Part shown: piece by piece, positions 35,360 through 44,619 of the stretch
Position numbering within the stretch: position 1 is the first letter of the stretch
How the letters are laid out: every line of letters starts with the position of its first letter
NCBI RefSeq assembly: GCF_047345485.1
Contig: NZ_JBLFEN010000004.1
Coordinates: forward strand, 1-64,000
DNA length: 64,000 nucleotides
Origin: Jejuia sp047345485
GTDB taxonomy: Bacteria; Bacteroidota; Bacteroidia; Flavobacteriales; Flavobacteriaceae
Reading direction: 5' to 3'
Translations under genes and position numbers: made by a program
Notes under the pieces: generated by a model
What the model was told of the DNA's origin: nothing
The model's database searches: none
Seen by the model: the letters and a program-made list of their open reading frames with translations, nothing else

Positions 35360-36759
35360 TATATAGTGTATTTTAGGAAGTTAGCAAACTTCAAAACGAG
35401 TTCGTCATTATTTTTTGCAGCTGTAATTTGTAAGCCTGTTGGGGTGCCTTGTGGTATGGTAAGTGTAGGCAGTTGCGCTAAACTAAAACCAACGGTATAG
35501 GCATCAGATAGGTACATGGCTAAAGGATCTTTTAAACTATCACCAATTTTTGGTGGTGTGCTTGGTGTAACAGGAGAAAGAATGACATCAACAGTATTAA
35601 AATCTTTTTCGAAATTTTCAATAATTTGATCTCTTAGGTTTAAACCTTTCAAGTAAATTTCATCTGAAAACCCTTGAGATAGTACCTGATTTCCACCAAC
35701 AATTCTTCGTTTAGTTTCTTCAGAAAAATTTTCAGAACGGGTTACCGCATAGGTTTCCTTTAAGTTTTCGGCTTCAATTCTATTGCCATAATTAGTGCCA
35801 TCTAAACGCGATAGATTAGAGGCAGTTTCGGCCATAGCTAAAGTGTAATATGTGGAAACTAAAGTGTTAGATTCAAAGAAATCTAAAGCTTTTACAGCAA
35901 TACCTTTAGCTTTTATTTTATCAATAGATGCTAAAAAGTCTGATTTTACTTGAGCATCAATAGCATCGTTTTCAATAAAATTTTTAAAATAACCAACAGT
36001 TTTTACACCTTCGGTATTTAAAATATTTTCTTTTAAAATTTCTTCTGAGGTATAAGTGGTTTGGTCTTTTACGTCTTTCCCACTAATAACATTTAAAATA
36101 ATACGAACATCTTCGATAGATTTGGCAATAGGGCCAACACAATCCGTAGAGGAGGCATAAGCCATAAGGCCATATCGAGATACACGACCATAAGTGGGTT
36201 TTAAGCCATACACATTATTGTAACCTGCAGGTTGGCGAATAGAGCCACCAGTATCTCCACCAATAGAAAACACGGTGTAGTCTTTAGCTACATTTACAGC
36301 AGAACCACCGCTAGAACCACCACCAACTAATTGCGGATTTATAGCATTTTTAACCGCTCCAAAAATGGTGTTTTCACTAGATGAACCATGGCCAAAACTA
36401 TCGCAATTTTCTTTTACTAGTGGAATTGCTCCAGCATCCAATAACTTTTGAATGGCCGTAGCACTGTAAGCAGATTTGTAGTTTTTTAATAAATTAGAAC
36501 TTGCTGTAGTATATGTACCTTGTACCATATACACATCTTTAATTCCAAAAGGGATGCCTTCTAGCAGCCCAATAGTTTCCCCATTTGCTATTTTTTTATC
36601 AACCTTTGCGGCTAAGTCTAAAGCCTTTTTATCTAATACAGCATTTACGGTGTTGTGGGTGTTTTGCTGTAAAGCCTCTAGTTTTTGTTGCACTAACTGT
36701 GTGCACGTTATAGCCTTATCCACCAGTTGTTGGTGAATTTTATGTATTTGAGAATTCAT
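35359..36759 (-). CDS. gatA: Asp/Glu-tRNA amidotransferase subunit A
   Basis: 466 residues. Amidase triad with the correct spacing: Lys74 (FGIKDVY), Ser149 (GGGSSGGSA) and Ser173 (GGDTGGSIRQP). Hydrolyses glutamine to supply ammonia to GatB. 1-bp overlap with the gatB-aspS gene and 2 bp from gatC, hence operon gatC-gatA-gatB/aspS. The unusual gene order C-A-B is common; the fusion at the end is the special feature. Confidence 0.95.
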   Translation of the reverse strand: MNSQIHKIHQQLVDKAITCTQLVQQKLEALQQNTHNTVNAVLDKKALDLAAKVDKKIANGETIGLLEGIPFGIKDVYMVQGTYTTASSNLLKNYKSAYSATAIQKLLDAGAIPLVKENCDSFGHGSSSENTIFGAVKNAINPQLVGGGSSGGSAVNVAKDYTVFSIGGDTGGSIRQPAGYNNVYGLKPTYGRVSRYGLMAYASSTDCVGPIAKSIEDVRIILNVISGKDVKDQTTYTSEEILKENILNTEGVKTVGYFKNFIENDAIDAQVKSDFLASIDKIKAKGIAVKALDFFESNTLVSTYYTLAMAETASNLSRLDGTNYGNRIEAENLKETYAVTRSENFSEETKRRIVGGNQVLSQGFSDEIYLKGLNLRDQIIENFEKDFNTVDVILSPVTPSTPPKIGDSLKDPLAMYLSDAYTVGFSLAQLPTLTIPQGTPTGLQITAAKNNDELVLKFANFLKYTI

Positions 36760-36761
36760 AA

Positions 36762-37028
36762 CTATTCTTCTATTACTTTAGATACTACTAAATAGCCGTT
36801 CTTTTCCTTTGGAAAGTTTTCTTTGATAATTTGCTTTTCTACAGATGGGCTATCTATTACCACATCGTCTCTTAAACTATCTAAAGACACCGCATTATTA
36901 TGATTATTAAAAGAATTATTATTTGATGGATTGGCATTTTTAATCACTTCAAATAATTTATTCACTGCCTCTGATGGCTGCGCTCCTTTAATACTCGACA
37001 AAACGTCGACTGTCATAATTTTACTCAT
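36762..37028 (-). CDS. gatC: GatC-like subunit with aberrant N-terminal half
   Basis: 88 residues. The C-terminal half VSLDSLRDDVV, FPKEKNGYLVVSKVIEE matches the GatC tail (LRxDxV ... GYFxVPKVxE). The usual N-terminal helices (VAKLARLELSEEE type) are missing; instead there is SSIKGAQPSEAVNKLFEVIK plus an Asn/Ser-rich stretch (NPSNNNSFNNHNN). Position directly before gatA supports the call. It presumably bridges GatA and GatB with a changed contact region. Confidence 0.75.
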   Translation of the reverse strand: MSKIMTVDVLSSIKGAQPSEAVNKLFEVIKNANPSNNNSFNNHNNAVSLDSLRDDVVIDSPSVEKQIIKENFPKEKNGYLVVSKVIEE

Positions 37029-37390
37029 GTCTTTTTCTTTAAAATTTTTAGCAGGTAAAATTACAAAAGTTTTTATGCAGAATAGGGGTTTAGAGTGCTA
37101 AAGTTGGGTGGATAATTCTATTGCTTTGGAATATTCAAGATATTAACAATATTATTGTCAATTTTTATAGATATAGTATCTAATTATAGTAATATTGAAA
37201 GTGTATAAAATGCTCTAATACCATTATAATTTATAGATTTAGATGTTTTACATCTGTTATGTATGAAAATTAAGATGATTTAGGGTTATTTAAATTTTAG
37301 CTTATGTATCTTAGAATAAAAGGTAAATAGTAGTTTTTGTATAAACAAAATTAGTAATAAATGTTATTTGTATTTAGTTACAACTAGTAT
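37029..37390. other. Gene-free region between gatC and porin gene
   Basis: 362 bp, very AT-rich, stop codons in every frame and no clear terminator, tRNA or repeat. It must contain the gatC promoter and the 3' end of the porin transcript, but I see no full consensus box. Confidence 0.6.
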
Positions 37391-38656
37391 TTACCTCACG
37401 GAAATTTGATATTGTAATACGGCCATTCCTTTATAGTTTTTTTGTGCCAATGCAGTAGCATCAAAAATTGGGCGATGTTGATACCCTAAGCTAAATTTGT
37501 TGTTATGAGAGCCGTTAAGTAAAAAGTTTATTGTAAAATCGTAAACCGTCATGGTACTTTGTAAAGCATCCCAATTAGAGTGTTGTATGGCAATATTTGG
37601 CTGTATAATCATGGGTTGGTTTAGTATTTCAGTTTGTTTAAATGCATAACCAAACTGCATGTACCAAGTAATGCCAGTACCAATCATGGGGAATGCTACA
37701 CCTGGGCCATTAAAATCTGTGCCGCCTCCTGTTGTTGGATTATTAGCACCAACGTTACGTATGTAGTTTGGACCAAAATCATAGTCAAAAAAACCTAAAT
37801 ATGATGTTATAGCATTACCGTTTTTAAGTGGTAAATTTAAAAACACATCTGCTGCAAAATGGTTAATATCAAAAAACGTTGTATTTGGTAGTTGTGCATC
37901 GCCATCACTCATGGCTTTTGCTTGATATTGATATCCTGCACCAATATTGCATACTTTTTTTGCTTGCATATAAGTACCTGTATGGTAAGCAGATTTATTA
38001 GATTCGTGCTCAAAAAACTGATACTTTACATATGTTGAAGTTTTTACTCTAGGTTTGCCGTTTGAAAAGTTGACTTCGCCATTAGGGATATTGGTTACTG
38101 CAAATGGCCTGTTAAAGGCAAGTCTGTAGTCAAAATTTCCAGTTTGCCCTTTTAGCCATACACCGAATAAGCGCCCTAAATCGTCATTTTTTTCTACAGA
38201 GTTTAGTGTGAATAGTGGCGTATCTAAACCCATCATGGTTTTAGAAGAACGAATGTTCCACCTATTTAGTCCTTGCCATCCAGACTTACCAACACCAACC
38301 TCTAGCCATTTGGTAAATTTATATTCTACATATAAATCTAAAACCTCAAGCGAAAAAGTTTTGTTTTTAAAATTATAATTATTGCCCCCAAAAATAGCGT
38401 ATGCATAAATATTAGGGGTTATTTGAGAAGATACAGGTATGCGAAGTCTTCTAACTGATATATCTAGAAATTGCGAAGTGGGTTCTTCTACTATTAAAGA
38501 CCCTTCATTTAAATCGGAATAGCGCAACCAGATTTGCGAGGTGATATTCCAATTAATTTTGGGTTTTTTAGTGCTTTTGTTTTGAGCTATTAAAAACAAG
38601 GGTGTTAAAAAAAATAAGAGTAAAATGGTTAAGTTTAGTACTTTAAAATTACGCAT
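37391..38656 (-). CDS. Porin (OprO/OprP-like outer-membrane channel)
   Basis: 421 residues. Signal peptide about 1-24 (PLFLIAQ) and then a beta-barrel with alternating aromatic/polar strands (WNITSQIWLRYSDLNEG, VEYKFTKWLEVGVGKSGWQG, LQYQISVR as the C-terminal end). This pattern is typical of the phosphate-selective-porin-like family of Bacteroidota; substrate unknown. A -7-like TAATTTTG (38693-38686, minus) precedes it by about 30 bp. No pho genes nearby. Confidence 0.75.
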   Translation of the reverse strand: MRNFKVLNLTILLLFFLTPLFLIAQNKSTKKPKINWNITSQIWLRYSDLNEGSLIVEEPTSQFLDISVRRLRIPVSSQITPNIYAYAIFGGNNYNFKNKTFSLEVLDLYVEYKFTKWLEVGVGKSGWQGLNRWNIRSSKTMMGLDTPLFTLNSVEKNDDLGRLFGVWLKGQTGNFDYRLAFNRPFAVTNIPNGEVNFSNGKPRVKTSTYVKYQFFEHESNKSAYHTGTYMQAKKVCNIGAGYQYQAKAMSDGDAQLPNTTFFDINHFAADVFLNLPLKNGNAITSYLGFFDYDFGPNYIRNVGANNPTTGGGTDFNGPGVAFPMIGTGITWYMQFGYAFKQTEILNQPMIIQPNIAIQHSNWDALQSTMTVYDFTINFLLNGSHNNKFSLGYQHRPIFDATALAQKNYKGMAVLQYQISVR

Positions 38657-39301
38657 AGTTTTAAATTTACTGGTAATGTTTGTTACAAAATTAGGTTGAA
38701 CTTTAATGCTAAAAAGTGATAAGTGTCATGTTTTGAGAACTATATTTTTTATCTAAAAAAACTTTGATAAAATGTTATTTTTTGATGTGAAGATAGGTGT
38801 TTCGAAAAAAGGCGATAATGCAAAAATTTGGCTTTATAGCAATCTTTTAGTGTATATGTTTTTAAGAGAGGGTTAAAACAGAATAAAATCAATTTTAAGG
38901 CACTTTTAAAACGATTTAAGCGACTTTTGAGTAATTAACAATTGTTGATAATTATTAAGACACCTCGTTAAAATGCTTTTTAAAGGGTTTTAAATTTTGT
39001 ATATTTGTTTGTATTCAGAAGGATGCTATATGGCGTCTTTTTTTGTGTATAAAACTAGGTGCTGGCAAATAAAAATAATGCTGGTTTTAAGCTTTAATTT
39101 AGCAGATATGTACACTAGGGATTGTAGTGGATAGCCCACAGCCCGACGCAGGAGGAGTGAGGACTTGTAGCGAAACATTTATGTTCATGAATTCAAGACA
39201 TGACATAAAATGCATGAATAAAAACTCGACCCTTTTTGTAACGCCCAAACTAATTTTGTGGTGTTTAAAAATAGTATTAAAAAACAAACTAAATAGATAA
39301 T
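38657..39301. other. Long gyrB leader region with promoter-like and repeat elements
   Basis: 645 bp without a credible gene. Holds a TATATTTG box at 39000-39007 followed by a mini-hairpin with seven T (39022-39044), a decayed copy of the interspersed repeat (39115-39170) and a second -7-like TAATTTTG (39251-39258) 44 bp before gyrB. Confidence 0.6.
39115..39170. repeat. Interspersed repeat, decayed copy 3
   Basis: On the minus strand it reads CTCCTCCTGCGTCGGGCT ... GCTATCCACTACAATCCCTAG, sharing the GTCGGGCT and CAATCCCTA blocks of the copies at 29316 and 48504 but lacking the GGGCG-TTACC end. In the gyrB leader. Confidence 0.45.
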
Positions 39302-41251
39302 ATGAGCGAAGGTAAAGAAGAATTTAACAAGCACAATTATTCGGCAGATAGTATACAGGCTCTGGAAGGTATGGAGCACGTGCGTATGCGTCCATCGATG
39401 TATATTGGTGATGTTGGTACTCGTGGTTTACACCATTTGGTGTACGAAGTTGTAGATAACTCGATTGATGAGGCTTTGGCGGGACATTGTAATAATATTA
39501 CGGTGACTATTAATGAGGATAACTCTATTACTACCGAGGATGATGGACGTGGAATACCTGTTGGGATGCACAAAAAAGAGGGCGTTTCTGCACTAGAGGT
39601 GGTCATGACTAAAATTGGTGCTGGAGGTAAATTTGATAAGGATTCTTATAAGGTTTCTGGTGGATTGCACGGTGTTGGTGTAAGTTGTGTTAATGCACTT
39701 TCTGAACATTTAAAGGCAACAGTACATAGAGAAGGTAAAGTGTATGAACAGGAGTATGAGCGTGGTAAAAGTTTATATCCTGTAAAGGTTGTGGGTGATA
39801 CCGATAAGCGTGGTACGGTTGTTACATTTAAGCCAGATGCTACCATTTTTAAGCAAACCTTGGAATATAACTATGATACTTTAGCAAGTAGATTGCGAGA
39901 GTTGGCGTATTTAAATAAAGGGATTACGGTACATTTAGTAGATAAACGTGCAAAGAAAGAAGATGGTGAGTTTGAGGGGGAGACGTTTCATTCTGAAAAT
40001 GGATTGTCTGAGTTTATTAGATATTTAGACGCAACGCGCGAGCCTTTAATGAAAGAGGTGATTGCTTTTGAAGGGGAGAAAAATGGTGTACCTGTTGAGG
40101 TGGCGATGATTTATAATACATCGTACGCTGAGAATTTACACTCTTACGTAAATAATATTAATACGCATGAAGGTGGTACACATTTATCTGGGTTTAGAAG
40201 AGGTTTAACGCATACATTAAAGAAATATGCCGATGAATCTGGCATGTTAGATAAATTAAAGTTTGATATTGCTGGAGATGATTTTCGTGAGGGTTTAACT
40301 GCTATTGTATCTGTAAAAGTACAAGAGCCTCAATTTGAGGGGCAAACAAAAACAAAATTAGGTAACCGTGAGGTTTCTGCTTCTGTAAGTCAAGCTGTTT
40401 CTGAAATGTTAACGGATTATTTAGAGGAACATCCTGATGATGCTAAAACGATTGTGCAAAAAGTGATTTTAGCGGCACAAGCACGACATGCAGCGCAAAA
40501 AGCGCGTGAAATGGTGCAGCGTAAAACGGTAATGAGTATTGGTGGCTTGCCTGGTAAATTGAGTGACTGTTCTGAGCAAGACCCTGCAAAATGTGAAGTG
40601 TTTTTAGTTGAGGGAGATTCGGCAGGTGGAACCGCAAAACAAGGTCGTGATAGAGCATTTCAAGCTATTTTACCATTAAGAGGTAAGATTTTAAATGTTG
40701 AAAAAGCAATGTCGCACAAGGTTTTTGAGAATGAAGAGATTAAAAATATATTTACAGCGCTTGGTGTAACTATTGGTACAGAAGAGGATAGTAAGGCTTT
40801 AAATCTCTCTAAATTAAGATACCATAAAGTAGTGATTATGTGTGATGCCGATATTGATGGTAGCCACATTGCAACGTTAATATTAACCTTCTTCTTTAGA
40901 TATATGAAGGAGTTGATTGAGAACGGACATATATATATTGCAACACCGCCGTTATATTTAGTGAAACGTGGTGCTAAAAAGCAGTATGCATGGTCTGACG
41001 AAGAACGCGACGGTATTATTGAAGAATTTGGTGATGGCTCTAAAATACAACGTTATAAAGGTCTTGGAGAAATGAATGCTGAACAACTTTGGGATACAAC
41101 TATGAATCCTGAATTTAGAACGATGCGTTTAGTGCAAATAGATAATGGTACTGAGGCTGATAGAATTTTTTCGATGTTGATGGGTGATGAGGTGCCACCG
41201 CGTAGAGATTTCATTGAGAAGAATGCGATTTATGCTAATATTGATGCGTAA
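39302..41251 (+). CDS. gyrB: DNA gyrase subunit B
   Basis: 649 residues, typical length. ATPase domain with VVDNSIDEALAGH, DDGRGIPVGMH and GLHGVGVSCVNAL (GHKL motifs), transducer domain to about 400, TOPRIM with LVEGDSAGGTAKQGRDR and MCDADIDGSHIATL (metal-binding acidic residues), and the C-terminal QRYKGLGEMNAEQLW. Forms the A2B2 gyrase with GyrA (not in window) and supercoils DNA. Monocistronic with its own terminator. Confidence 0.98.
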   Translation: MSEGKEEFNKHNYSADSIQALEGMEHVRMRPSMYIGDVGTRGLHHLVYEVVDNSIDEALAGHCNNITVTINEDNSITTEDDGRGIPVGMHKKEGVSALEVVMTKIGAGGKFDKDSYKVSGGLHGVGVSCVNALSEHLKATVHREGKVYEQEYERGKSLYPVKVVGDTDKRGTVVTFKPDATIFKQTLEYNYDTLASRLRELAYLNKGITVHLVDKRAKKEDGEFEGETFHSENGLSEFIRYLDATREPLMKEVIAFEGEKNGVPVEVAMIYNTSYAENLHSYVNNINTHEGGTHLSGFRRGLTHTLKKYADESGMLDKLKFDIAGDDFREGLTAIVSVKVQEPQFEGQTKTKLGNREVSASVSQAVSEMLTDYLEEHPDDAKTIVQKVILAAQARHAAQKAREMVQRKTVMSIGGLPGKLSDCSEQDPAKCEVFLVEGDSAGGTAKQGRDRAFQAILPLRGKILNVEKAMSHKVFENEEIKNIFTALGVTIGTEEDSKALNLSKLRYHKVVIMCDADIDGSHIATLILTFFFRYMKELIENGHIYIATPPLYLVKRGAKKQYAWSDEERDGIIEEFGDGSKIQRYKGLGEMNAEQLWDTTMNPEFRTMRLVQIDNGTEADRIFSMLMGDEVPPRRDFIEKNAIYANIDA

Positions 41252-41280
41252 ATAATATTATTTATAATTTACTAATAAAT

Positions 41281-41314
41281 AACCCTGTTTCGAAAGACTC
41301 AGGGTTATTTTTTT
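41281..41314 (+). terminator. Intrinsic terminator after gyrB
   Basis: AACCCTG ... CAGGGTT (41281-41287 / 41300-41306) followed by A and seven T. Confidence 0.85.
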
Positions 41315-41356
41315 GCATATAAAAATCGATAAAAAGCATTTTTTTTCGATTAAATG

Positions 41357-41386
41357 TTGTTTTCCGTGGTTTTTTTTATACATTTG
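41357..41386 (+). promoter_or_regulatory. Promoter of DUF6588 gene
   Basis: TTG 41357-41359, 19 nt, TACATTTG 41379-41386. Its position inside the upstream extension of the open frame shows that translation begins at 41409, not 41313. Confidence 0.75.
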
Positions 41387-41408
41387 TAAAACCAAATCAA
41401 AAACCATA

Positions 41409-42443
41409 ATGAAAAAATTAACCACACTTTTTATTCTTTTCTTGTCAATTCTTAATATAAATGCACAAGATATTGATGCACTGTTGACCGCTGGTGTAGA
41501 AAATGCCGAACGTTTTGCAGATGATTATTTAAGGCCTGGTACAGATGGTTTAATGCACAGTATGAATGCAGGATGGTTTAATACCGCAGATGCTAAGCCT
41601 TTGGGTGGTTTTGAAATTTCGATAATTGCAAACGCAGCAAGTATTAATAACGAGCAAAAATCGTTTTTAATGACTATAGCCGATTATAATAGCGATCCAA
41701 ATCAAGATTTTGAAATATCGTTTGCAGATAATGCAACAGATAAACAGGTTGCTACTGTACTTGGAGAAAACGATCCTAATGTAGACATTATCATAACTTT
41801 TGAAGACGCTATCTTAGGAGAGCAAACTGAAACCATAACGCTACCTAGTGGTATTGGCGAAGATACAGCGAACTTATTACCAACAGCATTTTTACAAGGT
41901 GCTTTAGGTTTGGGTAAAGGTATTGAGTTAAAAGCAAGATTTGTTCCTAAAATTGATACTGATGATGTAGATTTAAGTATGTACGGTGCAGGTATACAGT
42001 TTGATGTTACCAAGTGGTTACCAGCTGATAAGTTGTTACCAATTGCTATTTCTGGATTGGTGGCTTATACAAGGCTTGATGCTTCTTATGATTTAACCGA
42101 GACTTCAGGAATTAGTGGGAGCAATCAACGCTTAGAAAGTGATACAAACACATGGCTATTACAAGCTATAGTATCTACAAAATTACCAATAATTAATTTT
42201 TATGGCGGTATAGGTTATATTAAAGGAACATCAGAATCAGATCTTTTAGGAGAATACACAGTATCTAATGGGCCACTTTTTTCTCAAACAATAACAGATC
42301 CTTTTTCAGTATCTAGCGAAGTTTCAGCTGTTAGAGGTACTATCGGAACAAAATTAAAATTAGGTTTTTTTAGACTTAATGCAGAATATCACGTATCAGA
42401 TTTTAATGCCTTTTCAGTAGGTGTAAATTTCGGATTTAGATAA
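41409..42443 (+). CDS. DUF6588-like outer-membrane protein
   Basis: 344 residues from ATG 41409 (MKKLTTLFILFLSILNINAQ signal peptide). The frame is open back to 41313 but the promoter lies in between. Features: DYLRPGTDGLMHSMNAGWFNTAD and a beta-rich C-terminal barrel with GIGYIKGTSE and LGFFRLNAEYHVSDFN, ending VGVNFGFR. Resembles DUF6588, an outer-membrane family of unknown function in Bacteroidota. Monocistronic between two terminators. Confidence 0.75.
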   Translation: MKKLTTLFILFLSILNINAQDIDALLTAGVENAERFADDYLRPGTDGLMHSMNAGWFNTADAKPLGGFEISIIANAASINNEQKSFLMTIADYNSDPNQDFEISFADNATDKQVATVLGENDPNVDIIITFEDAILGEQTETITLPSGIGEDTANLLPTAFLQGALGLGKGIELKARFVPKIDTDDVDLSMYGAGIQFDVTKWLPADKLLPIAISGLVAYTRLDASYDLTETSGISGSNQRLESDTNTWLLQAIVSTKLPIINFYGGIGYIKGTSESDLLGEYTVSNGPLFSQTITDPFSVSSEVSAVRGTIGTKLKLGFFRLNAEYHVSDFNAFSVGVNFGFR

Positions 42444-42510
42444 TATAGTATAAATAATTTTTCATAATAATTATTTAGTTTTTTTAGTTAGTTTTTATTT
42501 AATTTAGTTG

Positions 42511-42545
42511 AAAAGTGTAGCATTTAATGCTACACTTTTTTCTTT
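42511..42545 (+). terminator. Intrinsic terminator after DUF6588 gene
   Basis: Perfect palindrome AAAAGTGTAGCATT / AATGCTACACTTTT followed by T-run. Confidence 0.92.
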
Positions 42546-42555
42546 TATAATTCAA

Positions 42556-42586
42556 TTGGTTATGGTGTATAATTTGAGTAATTTTG
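42556..42586 (+). promoter_or_regulatory. Promoter of mdh
   Basis: TTG 42556-42558, 20 nt, TAATTTTG 42579-42586; start codon at 42675, giving a leader of about 80 nt. Confidence 0.7.
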
Positions 42587-42674
42587 CAGGAGAAATATCA
42601 TAAAATAAAACAAAACCTAGTTTTATGTTTATGATGTATAATATTTTAAATAAAAACAATCTAAACATAAAATT

Positions 42675-43601
42675 ATGAAAGTTACCGTAGTTGGAGCAGG
42701 AGCAGTAGGTGCAAGTTGTGCCGAATACATAGCAATTAAAGATTTTGCATCAGAAGTTGTGTTATTAGACATTAAAGAAGGGTATGCCGAAGGTAAAGCC
42801 ATGGATTTAATGCAATGTGCATCATTAAACGGTTTTGATACTAAAATAACTGGTGTAACAAACGATTACAGTAAAACTGCAAATAGTGATATTTGTGTGA
42901 TTACTTCTGGAATACCTCGTAAACCAGGAATGACACGTGAAGAATTAATTGGTATTAACGCTGGTATTGTAAAAGCGGTATCTTCAAGTTTATTAGAGCA
43001 TTCTCCAAATATGGTTCTAATTGTGGTAAGTAACCCAATGGATACTATGACGTATTTGGCACATAAAACATTAGATATACCAAAACATAGAATTATTGGT
43101 ATGGGTGGTGCTTTAGATTCTGCACGCTTTAAATATAGATTAGCAGAAGCTATGGAAGCACCTATTAGTGATATTGACGGTATGGTAATTGGTGGGCATA
43201 GTGATAAAGGTATGGTACCATTAACAAGTCATGCTACCAGAAATAGTATTAGAGTTTCTGAGTTTTTAAGTGAAGAACGATTAGAGCAAGTTGCAGCAGA
43301 TACTAAAGTTGGTGGTGCAACGCTTACAGGGCTTTTAGGTACTTCTGCTTGGTATGCTCCAGGTGCTGCTGTTAGTGGTTTAGTACAAGCTATTGCTTGC
43401 GACCAAAAGAAAATGTTTCCATGTTCTACATTTTTAGAAGGTGAATACGGTTTAAGTGATATTTGTATTGGTGTTCCAGTAATTTTAGGGAGAAACGGTA
43501 TAGAGAAAATTGTTGATGTACCATTAAGTGATGCTGAAAAAGCACACATGCAAGCTAGTGCAGAAGGTGTTACAAAAACTAATGGATTATTAGAATTATA
43601 A
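42675..43601 (+). CDS. mdh: Malate dehydrogenase (LDH-like)
   Basis: 308 residues. NAD-binding GAGAVGASCA at the N-terminus, acidic residue in VVLLDIKEG (NAD preference), substrate arginines in TSGIPRKPGMTREE, and catalytic His in GGHSDKGMVPL; Asn-Pro in VVSNPMDTM. Oxidises malate to oxaloacetate in the TCA cycle. Own promoter and terminator. Complements the two aconitases of the window in the same cycle. Confidence 0.96.
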   Translation: MKVTVVGAGAVGASCAEYIAIKDFASEVVLLDIKEGYAEGKAMDLMQCASLNGFDTKITGVTNDYSKTANSDICVITSGIPRKPGMTREELIGINAGIVKAVSSSLLEHSPNMVLIVVSNPMDTMTYLAHKTLDIPKHRIIGMGGALDSARFKYRLAEAMEAPISDIDGMVIGGHSDKGMVPLTSHATRNSIRVSEFLSEERLEQVAADTKVGGATLTGLLGTSAWYAPGAAVSGLVQAIACDQKKMFPCSTFLEGEYGLSDICIGVPVILGRNGIEKIVDVPLSDAEKAHMQASAEGVTKTNGLLEL

Positions 43602-43626
43602 CATTTATTTATATTTTAAATACATT

Positions 43627-43660
43627 AAGGCTGTCAAATTAATTTGATAGCCTTTTTTTA
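43627..43660 (+). terminator. Intrinsic terminator after mdh
   Basis: AAGGCTGTCAAATT / AATTTGATAGCCTT followed by T-run, which ends at the ATG of a 5-residue upstream extension of the next gene. Confidence 0.88.
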
Positions 43661-43671
43661 TGCTTTTTGAT

Positions 43672-44592
43672 ATGAGAAAATTATGTGTAGTACTGTTGTT
43701 GGTTTGTGAATGCTCGTGTCAATTTTTAGAACCCAAACAAGAATTTAGGTTTGTTTATGGTTTTGAGAACGAACTAAATGTTTCTAAAATGGAGCTAAGC
43801 AAAACAGTTGAAGTTATTAAAAAAAGACTAACTTATTTTGGAGTTGAGCACACTGTTAATTGTTTTACAAAAAATGAAATTGAGGTCAATATTAGGGCTA
43901 ATGACTTGAATACAAAAAGAATAGATCAGTTGATTTCTAATAAAGGTAAACTTGAGTTTTGGGAATTATATAATAGAGATAGTATTTTACCATATTTTTT
44001 AGGAATGGATGTAAAGCAAGAGCATGGTAATACTTTGGGGAAAATAAAAAGTTTGGTGGTGTCTATAGATCGTCTAGGACGTCCTACTATTTCTAGGTTT
44101 TATAAAAAAGACACATCATATGTAAATTATGTTTTAGCTAAAGAAACATCAAGACATAATCTGCCAATAGTGTATAATAAAGTGAAGTTTTTATGGGGGC
44201 TTAGAGATAAAGAGAATACGGTCCCTTTATACGCTATAAAAACTAAAAACTTACTAAAACCACCTTTAAATGGTAGGGTAATTAATAAAGTTACTTATAC
44301 CAAAGACAGTTTAGGTAAGCCAACTATAGTTTTAGAAATGGATAAACAAGGTACTTTAATTTGGGAGAGAATGACAACAAAGGCTTATCAAAATAAGACA
44401 AGTATAGCGATAACTTTAAACGGTGTAGTTTATTCTACACCACAGGTAACTAAAGGTCCAGTAAGAAAAGGTAAATTTAGTATTTCTGGAGGCTTAAACT
44501 TGGATGAAGCTCAAAATTTAGCCGCCATTTTATCATCTAGAACACCCATTCCTCAGTTAAAACTATTAGAACAATCCATCATTAAAAATTAA
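43672..44592 (+). CDS. Stand-alone SecD periplasmic (P1)-like lipoprotein
   Basis: 306 residues from ATG 43672 (an ATG at 43660 in the terminator tail is less likely). Lipobox VCECSC. It aligns with the SecD periplasmic domain of the secDF gene downstream: VIKKRLTYFGVE (SecDF VLRKRIDQFGVT), GKLEFWELY (AQLEFWDTF), IWERMTTKAYQN (IWEEMTGRAYQQ), NGVVYSTPQVTKGPV (DNTVYSAPGVTTGPI). It has no membrane-channel domain, so it may assist SecDF or compete at its periplasmic side; function unproven. 27 bp before the next small gene. Confidence 0.8.
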   Translation: MRKLCVVLLLVCECSCQFLEPKQEFRFVYGFENELNVSKMELSKTVEVIKKRLTYFGVEHTVNCFTKNEIEVNIRANDLNTKRIDQLISNKGKLEFWELYNRDSILPYFLGMDVKQEHGNTLGKIKSLVVSIDRLGRPTISRFYKKDTSYVNYVLAKETSRHNLPIVYNKVKFLWGLRDKENTVPLYAIKTKNLLKPPLNGRVINKVTYTKDSLGKPTIVLEMDKQGTLIWERMTTKAYQNKTSIAITLNGVVYSTPQVTKGPVRKGKFSISGGLNLDEAQNLAAILSSRTPIPQLKLLEQSIIKN

Positions 44593-44607
44593 TAACCTTT
44601 ATTTCTT

Positions 44608-44615
44608 TATATTTG
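44608..44615 (+). promoter_or_regulatory. -7 box right before start codon (possible leaderless transcript)
   Basis: TATATTTG at 44608-44615, only 4 nt before the ATG at 44620. Transcription would start at or near the A of the ATG. No TTG at the expected -33 distance was confirmed. Confidence 0.45.
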
Positions 44616-44619
44616 CCGC

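Noticed and set aside
39099..39379. Two short minus-strand frames before gyrB
   Set aside because: They overlap the repeat and the gyrB start; composition is non-coding.
41313..41408. 32-residue N-terminal extension of the DUF6588-like protein
   Set aside because: The promoter (41357-41386) lies inside it, and the signal peptide starts at 41409.
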